A stretch of 36,430 bases of DNA from Streptosporangium minutum. GTDB taxonomy: Bacteria > Actinomycetota > Actinomycetes > Streptosporangiales > Streptosporangiaceae. The position numbers and the translations under genes are program-made. The stretch spans positions 1 through 36,430 of the forward strand of contig NZ_NGFP01000063.1 in the NCBI RefSeq assembly GCF_002149035.1, written 5' to 3'. This document shows, piece by piece, positions 25,009 through 34,121 of this stretch. The first letter of the stretch is position 1. Each line of letters opens with the position of its first letter. Below the pieces are notes generated by a model. That model did no database searches, was not told where the DNA came from, and saw only the letters and a program-made list of their open reading frames with translations.

Positions 25009-25973
25009 CGGACGGCCACCGGGGAGGACGCCCCGCGCACCAGCGGGGCCGGGGCGCCGGAGCCGTCGGCGGGGACCGACCAGACGTCCCCTCCCCTGGC
25101 GTAGGCCACCGTGCGCTCGTCGAGCCAGACCACCTGGTCGTCGACGCTGGCGGGCTCGGCCAGCGGCGTCTCCCGCATGGTGGCCAGGTCCAGCAGGTGC
25201 AGGCGCCACATCCGGTCGGGGTCGTCGGAGACACGCTTCTTGAACACCAGGCGGGTCCCGTCGGGGGAGAGCGACGGGCACTCTGCGTTCTCCCTGAGCG
25301 TGCGGGCCTGCCACCTGCCGTAGTCGCCCTCAACGAGGTAGGTCTTCCCCTTCGTGGCCACGGTCGCGTAGAACCGGTTGTCGTCGGCGGCGAAGGTGAC
25401 CCCCCAGTAGTTCACGTCGGCGGCGTGGTAGCGGCGGCCGTTCAGGGTCAGGGGGATGTCCTCGATGTTGGTCACCGCGTAGCCGGTGCGGGTGTCCAGG
25501 ATCCCGGTCCAGGTGGAGAAGCCGCCCTCGCTGTAGGAGTCGCCGGTGACGAACACCGTCCACGAGGCCATCCGGCCGCTCTGCGACATCCTGGCCCGGT
25601 TGGGGATGCCGGCCAGCTTGAGCCGGCGGGTCTCCCGCATCGAGCGGTCGAGGATCACCGCGTGCGTGGTGGCCACCGGTCCCGGCCGGGCCACCAGGCA
25701 GATCGAGGTCCCGCCGCCCGTGGAGAAGCGGTCGCAGGCCAGGCCGCTGCCGGTGGGCGCGGCGGAGGTGTCCCCCAGCGGCACCCCGGCGACCCGGCCG
25801 GCCGCCGTACGGAACATCAGCTGCCCGGGACGGAGCACGCCGCCCTGCCCCGCCTGCCCCGTCTGGGCCGGGACGGGGTCACGGCGCGCGGCCCAGGCCG
25901 CGTAGCCGGCCGCCGCGCCGCCGAGGACGGCGAGGGCGGCCAGCAGCACCAGCAGGCGCCGTACCGGGGTCAT
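25005..25973 (-). CDS. Membrane-anchored TolB-like beta-propeller protein
   Basis: A 322-residue protein with an N-terminal signal-anchor helix (LLVLLAALAVLGGAAAGYAAWAA, residues 7-29; no lipobox). An extracytoplasmic domain follows, with repeated strand-turn units such as CPSLSPDGTRLVFKKR, WRLHLLDLATM, VVWLDERTVAYARGGDVWSV, typical of WD40/TolB-type propellers. Ligand unknown. The ATG at 25973 has GGGGAGG upstream and overlaps the stop of a small repeat ORF as ATGA; a longer frame from 26135 would merely read through the repeats. It is probably the last gene of the phosphoesterase-MFS transcript. Confidence 0.8.
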   Translation of the reverse strand: MTPVRRLLVLLAALAVLGGAAAGYAAWAARRDPVPAQTGQAGQGGVLRPGQLMFRTAAGRVAGVPLGDTSAAPTGSGLACDRFSTGGGTSICLVARPGPVATTHAVILDRSMRETRRLKLAGIPNRARMSQSGRMASWTVFVTGDSYSEGGFSTWTGILDTRTGYAVTNIEDIPLTLNGRRYHAADVNYWGVTFAADDNRFYATVATKGKTYLVEGDYGRWQARTLRENAECPSLSPDGTRLVFKKRVSDDPDRMWRLHLLDLATMRETPLAEPASVDDQVVWLDERTVAYARGGDVWSVPADGSGAPAPLVRGASSPVAVR

Positions 25974-26107
25974 GGACGCCTCCCCGTCACCGGCCGGAGA
26001 CCGGATGCCCGTGTCACCGTCACCGTCACCGGCCGGAGACCGGATGCCCGCGTCACCGTCACCGTCACCGGTCGGAGACCGGATGCCCGTGTCACCGTCA
26101 TGGTCAC
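25970..26107 (-). CDS. 45-aa ORF made of three 13-residue repeats
   Basis: Starts at GTG 26107 (or ATG 26101) directly behind a GAGGAGGAGGAC ribosome site and ends in a TGA that overlaps the propeller ATG (ATGA). The unit reads TVTRASGLRPVTV, three times. The two sites that vary between copies (ACA/ACG and CGA/CGG) are silent third positions in this frame but change amino acids in the alternative longer frame, weak support for selection on this reading. Possible roles are translational coupling only, or a short peptide. No known family. Confidence 0.45.
   Translation of the reverse strand: MTMTVTRASGLRPVTVTVTRASGLRPVTVTVTRASGLRPVTGRRP
25986..26102. repeat. 39-bp tandem repeat, three copies
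   Basis: Units at 25986-26024, 26025-26063 and 26064-26102, each beginning GTCACCGG[C/T]C and containing GGAGACCGGATGCCCG. Copies are near identical, with isolated transitions, so the array is recent. Unit length is a multiple of three, keeping frames open. There are no spacers, so this is not a CRISPR array. Confidence 0.9.
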
Positions 26108-26148
26108 GTCCTCCTCCTCGGCGCCCGGCGCCCACGTCATCGGCGGGG

Positions 26149-27369
26149 TCACGCGTGCCTCCTCACGACGGACCAGGCGCCGAGCACGCACACCGCGAGC
26201 CCGGCGGCCATGGCGGCGAGTCCCTGCGTGCTCCCCCACACCGTCCAGACGGCGCCGAACAGGACTGAGGAGAACAGCCGGGCGGTCGCCTGGCCGGTCT
26301 GGAGCAGGGCCAGGCCGCTGGTACGCAGGTGGGCGGGGAGCATCGGCCCCGCCACGGCCATCAGCACACCGTCGGTCGCGGCGTAGAAGACCCCCTGCAG
26401 GGCCAGCACCGCGACGAGCCACCCCGGCCCGATGAGCACGAGGTAGGCGGCGATCAGCGCCACGTGCCCGGCCAGGAAGACCGGGATCCGGCCCACCCGG
26501 TCGGCGAGGCGGCCGACCGGCACGGCCAGCAGGAGGTAGACGGCGGCCGTGCCGATCGGCAGCAGCGGGAAGTACTCGGCGCCGAACCCGCCGCGCTTCT
26601 GCAGGAGCAGGTAGACGAACGCGTCGCTGAGCGTGACCAGGCCCAGGGCCGCGGCCACCACGCACACCCGCCGGAACGCCGCCTCGCGCAGCAGTCCGAA
26701 GGCCGCGCGCGGCGAGGTCGCCGACCGCGGGCCCGGCAGCGGCATGCGCTGGTCGCGGACGTACATGACCATGAGCAGCACGCCGAGCACGGCCACGCAG
26801 AAGCTGACCACGAACACCGCGTCGTAGGCCCCGCCGGTGCCCATCAGGACGGCGAACGCCACCAGCGGGCCGAGCAGCGCGCCGAAGGTGTCCATGGCGC
26901 GGTGCACGCCGAACGCCTGCCCGAGCCCGTCCGGCGGGACGCTCAGCGAGATCAGCGCGTCACGCGGAGCCGTCCGCAGCCCCTTGCCGGTCCGGTCCAC
27001 GGCGATCACCGCGCCCAGCGCCGCGACCGAGCCGCCGGCCGCGAGCAGGGCCGGCTTGCAGAGCGCCGACAGCCCGTATCCGACGCCGGCGACCAGCTTG
27101 CGCCGCTGCCACCGGTCGGCGAGGTTGCCGCCGGCCAGGCGGACCAGCGCCGTCACCCCGAAGGAGAGCCCGTCCAGCAGGCCGAACTGCAGCAGGTTGA
27201 GTCCGAGGGAGAGCGTCAGGTAGAGCGGCAGCACGGCCGTGACCATCTCCGAGGAGATGTCGGTGACCAGGCTGACCGTCCCGAGCGCGAGCACGTTCCC
27301 GGGGACCGCCCAGGAGAGCCGGGACCGCGGACGTGCTCCGTCCGCGGCCCGGCTTGCCGAGATGTACAT
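26149..27369 (-). CDS. MFS transporter
   Basis: A 406-residue major facilitator with about 12 hydrophobic helices. LALGTVSLVTDISSEMVTAVLPLY opens helix 1, the A-type loop is GGNLADRWQRRK between helices 2 and 3 (GxLxDRxGRR-like), and its counterpart in the second half is VGRLADRVGRIP. DRTGKGLRTAPRDALI resembles loops of uncharacterised actinobacterial MFS proteins. Substrate unknown. The ATG at 27369 directly abuts the TAG of the phosphoesterase gene, so the two are co-translated. Uptake of phosphate-ester breakdown products or export of a metabolite are both possible. Confidence 0.9.
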   Translation of the reverse strand: MYISASRAADGARPRSRLSWAVPGNVLALGTVSLVTDISSEMVTAVLPLYLTLSLGLNLLQFGLLDGLSFGVTALVRLAGGNLADRWQRRKLVAGVGYGLSALCKPALLAAGGSVAALGAVIAVDRTGKGLRTAPRDALISLSVPPDGLGQAFGVHRAMDTFGALLGPLVAFAVLMGTGGAYDAVFVVSFCVAVLGVLLMVMYVRDQRMPLPGPRSATSPRAAFGLLREAAFRRVCVVAAALGLVTLSDAFVYLLLQKRGGFGAEYFPLLPIGTAAVYLLLAVPVGRLADRVGRIPVFLAGHVALIAAYLVLIGPGWLVAVLALQGVFYAATDGVLMAVAGPMLPAHLRTSGLALLQTGQATARLFSSVLFGAVWTVWGSTQGLAAMAAGLAVCVLGAWSVVRRHA

Positions 27370-28728
27370 CTAGTGGCAGGTGTAGGTGGGGCTGCTGTCC
27401 TTGACCGCGCCGTCGGTCCCGATGAGCTGCGAGGAGAAGGTGTCGGGGCCGAGCTTCAGCTTGAGCACGCCGTAGACGTCCTGCAGCCGCTTCAGGCTGT
27501 TGGGCTGGACGTTCTCGATGTTGTACGGCGAGGCGCCGCCCATGCCGCCGAGGATCTCCACGATGCCGTCGGGGGTGGCCTGGGCGTCGGGGTTCTGCGG
27601 GGCGAACCGCTCGTAGTGGTGGTCGTGGCCGTTGAGCACCAGGTCGGCGCGGGCGTCGTAGAGGATCTTCCAGACCGGCTTGCTCACCGGGTCGTTGCCG
27701 TGCTCACCGGAGCTGAACAGCGGGTGGTGCCAGTAGGCGGCGATGCAGCTCTTGGTGTTCGCGGCCAGGTCGGCCTTGAGCCAGTTGATCTGGGCCGTCT
27801 GGTCGAAGTAGTTGGAGTCGAGGGCGACGAAGTGCCAGTTGCCCCGGTCGTAGCTGTAGTAGGTCTTGCCCTGCGGGGTGGCGATGGAGCCGAAGTAGCC
27901 CTTGTATCCGGCGTAGGTCCCGGCCGGGTCGTAGGTCTCGTGGTTGCCGGCGACCGGGCGTGTCTTGCTCTTGAACTTGCCCCAGGTCTTGTCGTAGTAG
28001 TTCTGGAAGTCCGAGAGCCGGGCGTCGTCGTACTGGTTGTCGCCCATGGTGATGACGAACTCGGGGTTCATCGCCTGGACCTGCGCCGCCGTCTTGGGAT
28101 GGGCGCAGGAGCTGGAACTCGCGGTGCACTGGGCGGCGATGTCACCGGCCGCCGCGACGACGAAGGAGTCGCCCGGGTTCACGGTCGGGGTCACCGTCGG
28201 GGTCGGGCTGGGCGTGGCGGTGCCGCCGCCGAACACCTGGAACTCGTACAGGGAGTAGCCGTACTCGGTGCCCCTGGCCGTGCCGTACATGCGGACGTAG
28301 CGCCCGGAGCCCGACAGGCCCGTCAGGTCGTCCTCGCCGCCGTCTCCGCTGCTCGTGGAGTAGACGGTCGTCCAGGTGGCGGCGTCGTCCGAGACCTGGA
28401 TCTTGTAGGCCTCGCCGTACGCCTCCTCCCAGAACAGCTTGACCCGGGAGATCGGGGAGACCGCGCCCAGGTCGACGCGGATCCACTGCGGGTCGCTGCC
28501 CTCCAGGGAGGCCCAGCGGGTGGAGGTGAGGTTGCCGTCGACCGCCTTGCCCGAGCTGTAGGAGGAGCCCTCCTTGGACGAGGAGGCGGCGGGCTTCCCC
28601 TGCGACAGCAGGGTCTCGGCCGCTTCGGCGCGGCCGGTGGCGACGAGGACTCCGGCGAGGAGGGCGGCGAGCGCCGCGAGGACCGGCAGGAGGCGGTGGG
28701 GGACGGATCGGGGCGTCGTTGAAGACAC
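27370..28728 (-). CDS. Secreted metallophosphoesterase with N-terminal discoidin domain
   Basis: A 452-residue exported protein. Signal peptide 1-37 (LLPVLAALAALLAGVLVATGRAEA); F5/8-type C (discoidin/CBM32) domain about 40-168 (SSKEGSSYSSGKAVDGN, TRWASLEGSDPQWIRVDLG, YEFQVFG); Ser/Thr/Pro linker 169-187. The calcineurin-like phosphatase domain follows with AAGDIAAQ (D196), MGDNQYDD (D230), GNHETYD, YWHHPLFSSG and LNGHDHHYERF. All metal-ligand motifs are present. The substrate is probably an extracellular phosphoester bound via the carbohydrate-type domain. Start GTG 28728 after AGGAGA. A palindrome and a TTGACA promoter lie upstream. Confidence 0.92.
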   Translation of the reverse strand: MSSTTPRSVPHRLLPVLAALAALLAGVLVATGRAEAAETLLSQGKPAASSSKEGSSYSSGKAVDGNLTSTRWASLEGSDPQWIRVDLGAVSPISRVKLFWEEAYGEAYKIQVSDDAATWTTVYSTSSGDGGEDDLTGLSGSGRYVRMYGTARGTEYGYSLYEFQVFGGGTATPSPTPTVTPTVNPGDSFVVAAAGDIAAQCTASSSSCAHPKTAAQVQAMNPEFVITMGDNQYDDARLSDFQNYYDKTWGKFKSKTRPVAGNHETYDPAGTYAGYKGYFGSIATPQGKTYYSYDRGNWHFVALDSNYFDQTAQINWLKADLAANTKSCIAAYWHHPLFSSGEHGNDPVSKPVWKILYDARADLVLNGHDHHYERFAPQNPDAQATPDGIVEILGGMGGASPYNIENVQPNSLKRLQDVYGVLKLKLGPDTFSSQLIGTDGAVKDSSPTYTCH

Positions 28729-28864
28729 GTGCTGTCTCCTGAGGGGGGTGAGAGACGGAGATCACGGCGTCGACCGCGACGCCGTGCGACACGCGGCCGG
28801 GGCAGCACATCTCTCGCTGAGCGCGTCACGTCCCGGGGGACGCCGCGCCAAGCCGCTCATCGGC

Positions 28865-28894
28865 ATACTGGCAAGCGGCCGGGCGCGGTGTCAA
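28865..28894 (-). promoter_or_regulatory. Vegetative promoter of the phosphoesterase operon
   Basis: A consensus -35 TTGACA (28894-28889), an 18-nt spacer and CAGTAT (28870-28865) on the minus strand. Transcription would start near 28858, giving a leader of about 130 nt before the GTG at 28728. A perfect palindrome stands 3 nt upstream of the -35. Confidence 0.6.
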
Positions 28895-28897
28895 CGG

Positions 28898-28920
28898 AAG
28901 TTAGGAAGGTTTCCTAACTT
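28898..28920. promoter_or_regulatory. Perfect 10-3-10 palindrome, candidate operator
   Basis: AAGTTAGGAA (28898-28907), a GGT spacer and TTCCTAACTT (28911-28920). It is AT-rich in a GC-rich genome and sits immediately upstream of the -35 box of a secreted, carbohydrate-domain protein gene. That placement fits a binding site for a dimeric regulator, such as ROK- or LacI-type sugar regulators. It could alternatively form a hairpin just after the dnaE stop (28932), but no T run follows. Confidence 0.6.
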
Positions 28921-28931
28921 GTATCCGACCG

Positions 28932-31900
28932 TTAGGCGCCGAGACACGCGGGGCCCAGGAGTTGCTTCAGATCACCCATCAGCGCCGGGGAGGGCGCCAC
29001 GCGCAGGCGGTCGTCCAGGCGCACGATGGTGGTCTTCGGGCCGTTGTGGACCTGGAGGTGGACCTCGGTGGTGCCGGGATGGGCGGTCAGGACCTCCTTG
29101 AGGCGGCCGACCACCGGAGGGGTGCAGCGGGTCAGGGGGAGGCTGACCGCCAGGGGGCCGCCGCTCTCGCGGGTCAGGTCGGGAGCAGTCACCTCCATGG
29201 CGATGATCTTCCCGACGTCCTCGCGCTTGTCCAGGCGGCCCTTGACGAAGACGATGGCGTCCTCGGCGAGCACCGTCGCGCACAGCTGGTACGCCGAAGG
29301 GAAGATCATCACCTCGATGGCGCCCTCCAGGTCCTCCAGCATGGTGAGGACCCAGGTGTCGCCCTTCTTGGTGACCTTGCGCTGGACGCCGCTCAGGATG
29401 CCGCCCACCGTGACGACCTGGCCGTCGGCGCGGTTCTCGTCCTGGAGCGCGGCGATCGAGCAGTCGGCGCCGGAGGCGAGGATGTGCTCCACGCCGAACA
29501 GCGGGTGGTCGGAGACGTAGAGGCCGAGCATCTCCCGCTCGAACTGGAGCAGGGTGGTCTTGTCCCACTCCCCGGGCGGGATCTGCACGTCGAAGGTCTG
29601 GTCCTCGGCGCCCTCGACCGCCCCGAACAGGGAGTCCTGCCCCTGTGCCTCGTTCTTCTTGATCCCGATGATGCTGTCGACGGCCTGCTCGTGGACCATC
29701 ACCAGGCCCTTGCGCTCGTGCGCGAACGAGTCGAAGGCGCCCGCCTTGATCAGCGACTCGATGACCCGCTTGTTGCAGACGACCATGGGGACCTTGCGCA
29801 GGAAGTCCTTGAAGTCGGCGAAACGGGTCTTCTCCCTGCGCGCGGCGATGATCCCGTCGACCACGTTGCCGCCGACGTTGCGGATGGCCGACAGGCCGAA
29901 CCGCACGTCGGTGCCGCGCGGGGTGAAGTCGAAGTCGGAGTCGTTGACGTCCGGCGGGAGCACCTTGATGCCCATGCGCCGGCACTCGTTGAGGTAGAGG
30001 GCCGACTTGTCCTTGTCGTCCTTGACGGAGGTCAGCAGGCCGGCCATGTACTCGGAGGGGTAGTTGGCCTTGAGGTAGGCGGTCCAGTAGGAGACCAGGC
30101 CGTAGGCGGCGCTGTGCGCCTTGTTGAAGGCGTAGTCGGAGAAGGGGAGCAGGATGTCCCAGAGGGTCTTGATCGCGGCGGCCGAGTAGCCGTTGTCCTT
30201 CATGCCCTGCTCGAAGGACTCGAACTGCTTGTCCAGCTCCGACTTCTTCTTCTTGCCCATCGCGCGGCGCAGCAGGTCGGCCTTGCCGAGGGAGAACCCG
30301 GCGACCTTCTGCGCGATGGCCATGACCTGCTCCTGGTAGACGATCAGGCCGTAGGTCGTGCCGAGGATCTCCTGCAGCGACTCCTCGAACTCGGGGTGGA
30401 TCGGGGTGATGTCCTGCAGGCCGTTCTTGCGCAGCGCGTAGTTGGTGTGGGAGTCGGCGCCCATCGGCCCCGGCCGGTACAGCGCGCCGACGGCGGAGAT
30501 GTCCTCGAAGTTGTCGGGCTTCATCAGCCGCAGCAGCGACCGCATGCCGCCGCCGTCCAGCTGGAACACGCCCAGGGTGTCGCCGCGGCCCAGCAGCTCG
30601 TAGGTCTTGCGGTCGTCCAGCGGCAGCTTCAGCAGGTCGATCTTGTTGCCGGTGTTGGCCTCGATCATCTTCAGGCAGTCGTCGATGATCGTGAGGTTGC
30701 GCAGGCCCAGGAAGTCCATCTTGAGCAGGCCGAGCGTCTCGCAGGTCGGGTAGTCGAACTGCGTGATGATCACGCCGTCGGAGTCGCGGCGCATGATCGG
30801 GATGTAGTCGGTCAGCACCTCCGAGGACATGATCACGCCGGCGGCGTGCACGCCGGTCTGCCGGATCAGGCCCTCCAGGCCCCGGCCGAGGTCCATCGCC
30901 GACTTGACGTCGACGTCCTCGTCGTACAGCTTGCGCAGCTCACCGGCCTCGTTGTAGCGCGGGTGGTCCTTGTCGAAGATGCCCGACAGCGGGATGTCCT
31001 TGCCCATCACCGCGGGCGGGAACGCCTTGGAGACCTTGTCGCCCAGCGCGTACGGATGGCCGAGGACGCGGGCGGCGTCCTTGATGGCCGCCTTCGCCTT
31101 GATGGTGCCGAAGGTGGCGATCATGGCGACCTTGTCGGCGCCGTACTTCTCGGTCACGTAGCGGATCACGTCGCCGCGCCGGCGCTCGTCGAAGTCGATG
31201 TCGACGTCGGGCATGGAGACGCGGTCGGGGTTGAGGAACCGCTCGAAGATCAGCCCGTGCGGCAGCGGGTCGAGGTCGGTGATGCCCAGCGCGTACGCCG
31301 CCAGCGAGCCGGCCGCCGAGCCACGGCCCGGACCGACCCGGATGCCGTTGTTCTTGGCCCACATGATGAAGTCGGCGACCACGAGGAAGTAGGAGGGGAA
31401 CCCCATCTGCAGGATGACGTTCATCTCGAACTCGATCTGGGCGCGGTGCTCCTCGTCGACGCCCTCGGGGAAGCGCCGCTCCATGCCCTTCCAGATCTCC
31501 TTGCGGAACCAGCTCTCCTCGCTGTCCCCCTCGGGGATGGGGAAGGTCGGCATCAGGTTCTTGAAGCCGAACATGCCGGTCGGGTCGACCTTCTCGGCGA
31601 CCAGGAGCGTGTTGCGGCAGCCCTCGGCCCACAGGTCGGAGGAGTCGACCGCGCGCATCTCGTCGGCGGACTTGATGTAGTAGCCGCTGCCGTCGAAGCG
31701 GAACCGGTCGGGGTCGGCGAGCTGCTTGCCGGTCTGGATGCACAGCAGCGCGTCGTGGGAGGTCGCGTCCGACTCGTAGGTGTAGTGGGAGTCGTTGGTG
31801 ACCAGCGGCGGGATGTTCAGCTCTTTGGAGATGCGGGTCAGGCCGTCGCGGACCCGGCGCTCGATGTCGAGCCCGTGGTCCATGATCTCCAGGTAGTAGT

Positions 31901-32453
31901 TGTCCCTGCCGAACAGCTCCTGGAACCTCGCCGCCGCCGCGAGCGCCTCGTCGTACTGCCCCAGGCGCAGGCGGGTCTGGACCTCACCCGACGGGCAGCC
32001 GGTGGTGGCCATCAGCCCCTCGGAGTGCTCGGCGAGGGTCTCGGCGTCCATCCGGGCCCACTTGCGCACGAAGCCCTCGGTGTAGGCGCGCGAGGAGAGC
32101 TTCATCAGGTTGGTCAGACCCTTGGCGTTCTTCGCCCAGATCGTCATGTGGGTGTAGTAGCCGCCGGCCGACACGTCGTCGCGCTTCTGGTGGGGCTCGC
32201 CCCACAGCACCGGCTTCTTCTGGTGGCGGGAGGCCGGCGCCACGTAGGCCTCGATGCCGATGACCGGCTTGATCCCGGCGCCGGTCGCCTGCTTGTAGAA
32301 GTCGTAGGCGCCGTGCATGTTGCCGTGGTCGGTGATCGCGATGGCGGGCATGCCCAGGTCACCGACCTGTTTGAACATCTGCTTCAGACGAGCGGCTCCA
32401 TCAAGCATGGAGTACTCCGTGTGAACGTGAAGATGCACAAACGAGTCGGACAT
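28932..32453 (-). CDS. dnaE: DNA polymerase III alpha subunit DnaE1
   Basis: The 1173-residue replicative polymerase. The N-terminal PHP domain keeps all nine metal ligands: H9, H11, D18, H43, E68, H102, C153, D221 and H223. These match the set that gives M. tuberculosis DnaE1 its 3'-5' proofreading activity, shifted by five positions. The catalytic core shows [23 protein letters not shown] (D418, D420) and [15 protein letters not shown] helix-hairpin region, an OB-fold domain ([19 protein letters not shown]) and a C-terminal tail follow. Start ATG 32453 with a GAGGAACGGGG upstream. No sign of an intein or truncation. Confidence 0.98.
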   Translation of the reverse strand: MSDSFVHLHVHTEYSMLDGAARLKQMFKQVGDLGMPAIAITDHGNMHGAYDFYKQATGAGIKPVIGIEAYVAPASRHQKKPVLWGEPHQKRDDVSAGGYYTHMTIWAKNAKGLTNLMKLSSRAYTEGFVRKWARMDAETLAEHSEGLMATTGCPSGEVQTRLRLGQYDEALAAAARFQELFGRDNYYLEIMDHGLDIERRVRDGLTRISKELNIPPLVTNDSHYTYESDATSHDALLCIQTGKQLADPDRFRFDGSGYYIKSADEMRAVDSSDLWAEGCRNTLLVAEKVDPTGMFGFKNLMPTFPIPEGDSEESWFRKEIWKGMERRFPEGVDEEHRAQIEFEMNVILQMGFPSYFLVVADFIMWAKNNGIRVGPGRGSAAGSLAAYALGITDLDPLPHGLIFERFLNPDRVSMPDVDIDFDERRRGDVIRYVTEKYGADKVAMIATFGTIKAKAAIKDAARVLGHPYALGDKVSKAFPPAVMGKDIPLSGIFDKDHPRYNEAGELRKLYDEDVDVKSAMDLGRGLEGLIRQTGVHAAGVIMSSEVLTDYIPIMRRDSDGVIITQFDYPTCETLGLLKMDFLGLRNLTIIDDCLKMIEANTGNKIDLLKLPLDDRKTYELLGRGDTLGVFQLDGGGMRSLLRLMKPDNFEDISAVGALYRPGPMGADSHTNYALRKNGLQDITPIHPEFEESLQEILGTTYGLIVYQEQVMAIAQKVAGFSLGKADLLRRAMGKKKKSELDKQFESFEQGMKDNGYSAAAIKTLWDILLPFSDYAFNKAHSAAYGLVSYWTAYLKANYPSEYMAGLLTSVKDDKDKSALYLNECRRMGIKVLPPDVNDSDFDFTPRGTDVRFGLSAIRNVGGNVVDGIIAARREKTRFADFKDFLRKVPMVVCNKRVIESLIKAGAFDSFAHERKGLVMVHEQAVDSIIGIKKNEAQGQDSLFGAVEGAEDQTFDVQIPPGEWDKTTLLQFEREMLGLYVSDHPLFGVEHILASGADCSIAALQDENRADGQVVTVGGILSGVQRKVTKKGDTWVLTMLEDLEGAIEVMIFPSAYQLCATVLAEDAIVFVKGRLDKREDVGKIIAMEVTAPDLTRESGGPLAVSLPLTRCTPPVVGRLKEVLTAHPGTTEVHLQVHNGPKTTIVRLDDRLRVAPSPALMGDLKQLLGPACLGA

Positions 32454-32635
32454 GCGTCCCCGTTCCTCCCCTAGTCGCGTGTCGGCGTGGGAAGCCTACG
32501 CGTGTTTGCCACCCGCCGCCGCACCCCCCGGCACACACTTTGCCACCACTCGGACCCCCCGTCGTCGCACACTCTGAGCGACGATCGGCTACTTTGGGTG
32601 ACGGTGTTTCTGAGCTGGGCGTACGGGGGGAACAT

Positions 32636-34015
32636 GTGAAGACCGACGAGGGCTACAGCCACGCGCTCGGCAACCGCCAGGTGCAGATGATCGCGATCGG
32701 CGGCGCGATCGGCGTCGGGCTGTTCCTCGGGGCCGGCGGGCGGCTCCAGGCGGCCGGTCCGGCACTGGTGCTGTCGTACGCGGCCGCCGGGCTCGCGGCG
32801 TTCTTCGTCATGCGGGCCCTCGGCGAGCTCGTGCTCTACAAACCGACCTCGGGCTCCTTCGTAGAGTACGCCGCCGACTTCGTCGGACCGTGGGCGGCCT
32901 TCGCCAGCGGCTGGATGTACTGGATCAACTGGGCCTTCACCGGAATCGCCGAGCTGACCGCGATCTCCATCTACGTGAGCCTGTGGGCCCCGCAGTTCCC
33001 CCGATGGCTGACCGCGCTCATCTCGCTGGCGTTCGTGCTGGCCGTCAACCTGCTGTCGGTGCGGCTCTTCGGCGAGCTGGAGTTCTGGTTCGCCCTGCTG
33101 AAGGTCCTGGCCATCTGCGCGTTCCTGGTGACCGGCCTGGCGCTGGTGATCTTCGGTTTCGAGCTGGGCGGCAGCACCGCGGGGGCGGGGAACCTCGTCG
33201 CGCACGGCGGATTCTTCCCCAACGGCTTCCCGATGGCGCTGATGAGCCTGCAGTCGGTGATCTTCGCCTACTCCTCGATCGAGCTGGTCGGCATCGCCGC
33301 GGGCGAGACGGAGAACCCCCGGGAGATCATGCCCAGGGCGATCAACGGCGTGATCTGGCGGATCGTGGTCTTCTACGTCGGCTCGGTCCTGCTGCTGGCC
33401 ATGGTCCTGCCGTGGACCGCCTACGGCCCCGGCCAGTCCCCGTTCGTGACGGTCTTCGCCGCGCTCGGCATCCCCTGGGCCGCCGACGCGATGAACCTGA
33501 TCGTCATCACCGCCGCCCTGTCGTCGTGCAACTCCGGCCTCTACTCCACCGGCCGGATCCTGCGGGCCATGGCCCAGAAGGGCGAGGCCCCCGCCTTCGC
33601 CGGGCAGCTCAGCTCCCGCCAGGTCCCCTACGGGGGCATCCTCATCACGGCGACCGTGTTCGTCGCCGGGGTCGTCCTCTACTACTTCGTCCCGGAGCGC
33701 GCCTTCAACATCGCCACCGCGATCGCCTCGCTCGGCGTGATCACCACCTGGGGCACCCTGCTCTACTGCCAGATCCGGCTGCGCCGCGCCGCCGAACAGG
33801 GCCTGCTCGAACGCCCCGCCTTCCGGATGCCGGGCTCGCCCTACACCGGCTGGCTCACCCTGGCCTTCCTCGCGCTGGTGATGCTGCTCATGGCGTTCGC
33901 CGACGCCGACCAGCGCATCGCCTTCTTCTGCATCCCCCTGCTGGTCGCCGCCATCGCCGCCGGCTGGCGGATCGTCGACCCCCGCCGCCGGCGCGCCGGT
34001 GCGTCCCTCGACTGA
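32636..34015 (+). CDS. Amino acid permease (APC superfamily)
   Basis: A 459-residue permease with about 12 transmembrane helices. It opens with HALGNRQVQMIAIGGAIGVGLFLGAGG, the signature of the AAT family (GabP/AnsP/CycA/PheP type), with the GxGxGLF substrate-binding break in helix 1. SSIELVGIAAGETENP marks helix 6 and its loop. Specificity within the family (GABA, asparagine, aromatic, D-Ala/Ser) cannot be read with confidence. The start is the GTG at 32636 with GGGGGG five bases upstream; the frame opens further up but those residues are not family-like. Divergent from dnaE across 182 bp. Confidence 0.92.
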   Translation: MKTDEGYSHALGNRQVQMIAIGGAIGVGLFLGAGGRLQAAGPALVLSYAAAGLAAFFVMRALGELVLYKPTSGSFVEYAADFVGPWAAFASGWMYWINWAFTGIAELTAISIYVSLWAPQFPRWLTALISLAFVLAVNLLSVRLFGELEFWFALLKVLAICAFLVTGLALVIFGFELGGSTAGAGNLVAHGGFFPNGFPMALMSLQSVIFAYSSIELVGIAAGETENPREIMPRAINGVIWRIVVFYVGSVLLLAMVLPWTAYGPGQSPFVTVFAALGIPWAADAMNLIVITAALSSCNSGLYSTGRILRAMAQKGEAPAFAGQLSSRQVPYGGILITATVFVAGVVLYYFVPERAFNIATAIASLGVITTWGTLLYCQIRLRRAAEQGLLERPAFRMPGSPYTGWLTLAFLALVMLLMAFADADQRIAFFCIPLLVAAIAAGWRIVDPRRRRAGASLD

Positions 34016-34034
34016 CGCCCGGCGCGGGCACGCG

Positions 34035-34077
34035 CCGCGGCCGGCCGGCCCCCTTCGCGAGCCCGCGGCCGGCCGGC
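34035..34077. repeat. GC-rich direct repeat between convergent genes
   Basis: CCGCGGCCGGCCGGC at 34035-34049 and again at 34063-34077, each followed by a CCCTTC-like stretch. CCGGCCGG is self-complementary, so several hairpins are possible. It lies between the ends of the permease gene and the chorismate mutase gene and may help terminate both. Confidence 0.4.
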
Positions 34078-34121
34078 ACCCTTCCCCTTCGCGGGCGCGC
34101 CGCGCCCGTCCGGGACCCGGG

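Noticed and set aside
25986-26102. CRISPR array suggested by regular repeats
   Set aside because: The three 39-bp units are directly adjacent without spacers and no cas genes are present.
25974-26135. Longer start for the beta-propeller protein, adding GDGDGD repeats
   Set aside because: The ATG at 25973 has a good ribosome site and directly precedes the signal-anchor helix. The extension would place acidic repeats before a signal anchor, and differences among repeats are not silent in that frame.
28898-28920. Palindrome as the dnaE transcription terminator
   Set aside because: No T tract follows it on the dnaE strand and it lies 3 nt from a consensus -35 box, so an operator is the better reading, though dual use is not excluded.
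28962-32474. A 1170-codon open frame on the plus strand opposite dnaE
   Set aside because: It mirrors the dnaE frame in GC-rich DNA. The translation is Val/Gly/Asp/His low-complexity with no domain, while the minus strand gives a complete DNA polymerase III alpha subunit.
34035-34077. GC-rich direct repeats as a mobile element end or origin
   Set aside because: Only two short copies built from CCGG palindromes, without flanking duplications or coding content; more likely transcription-termination structure.
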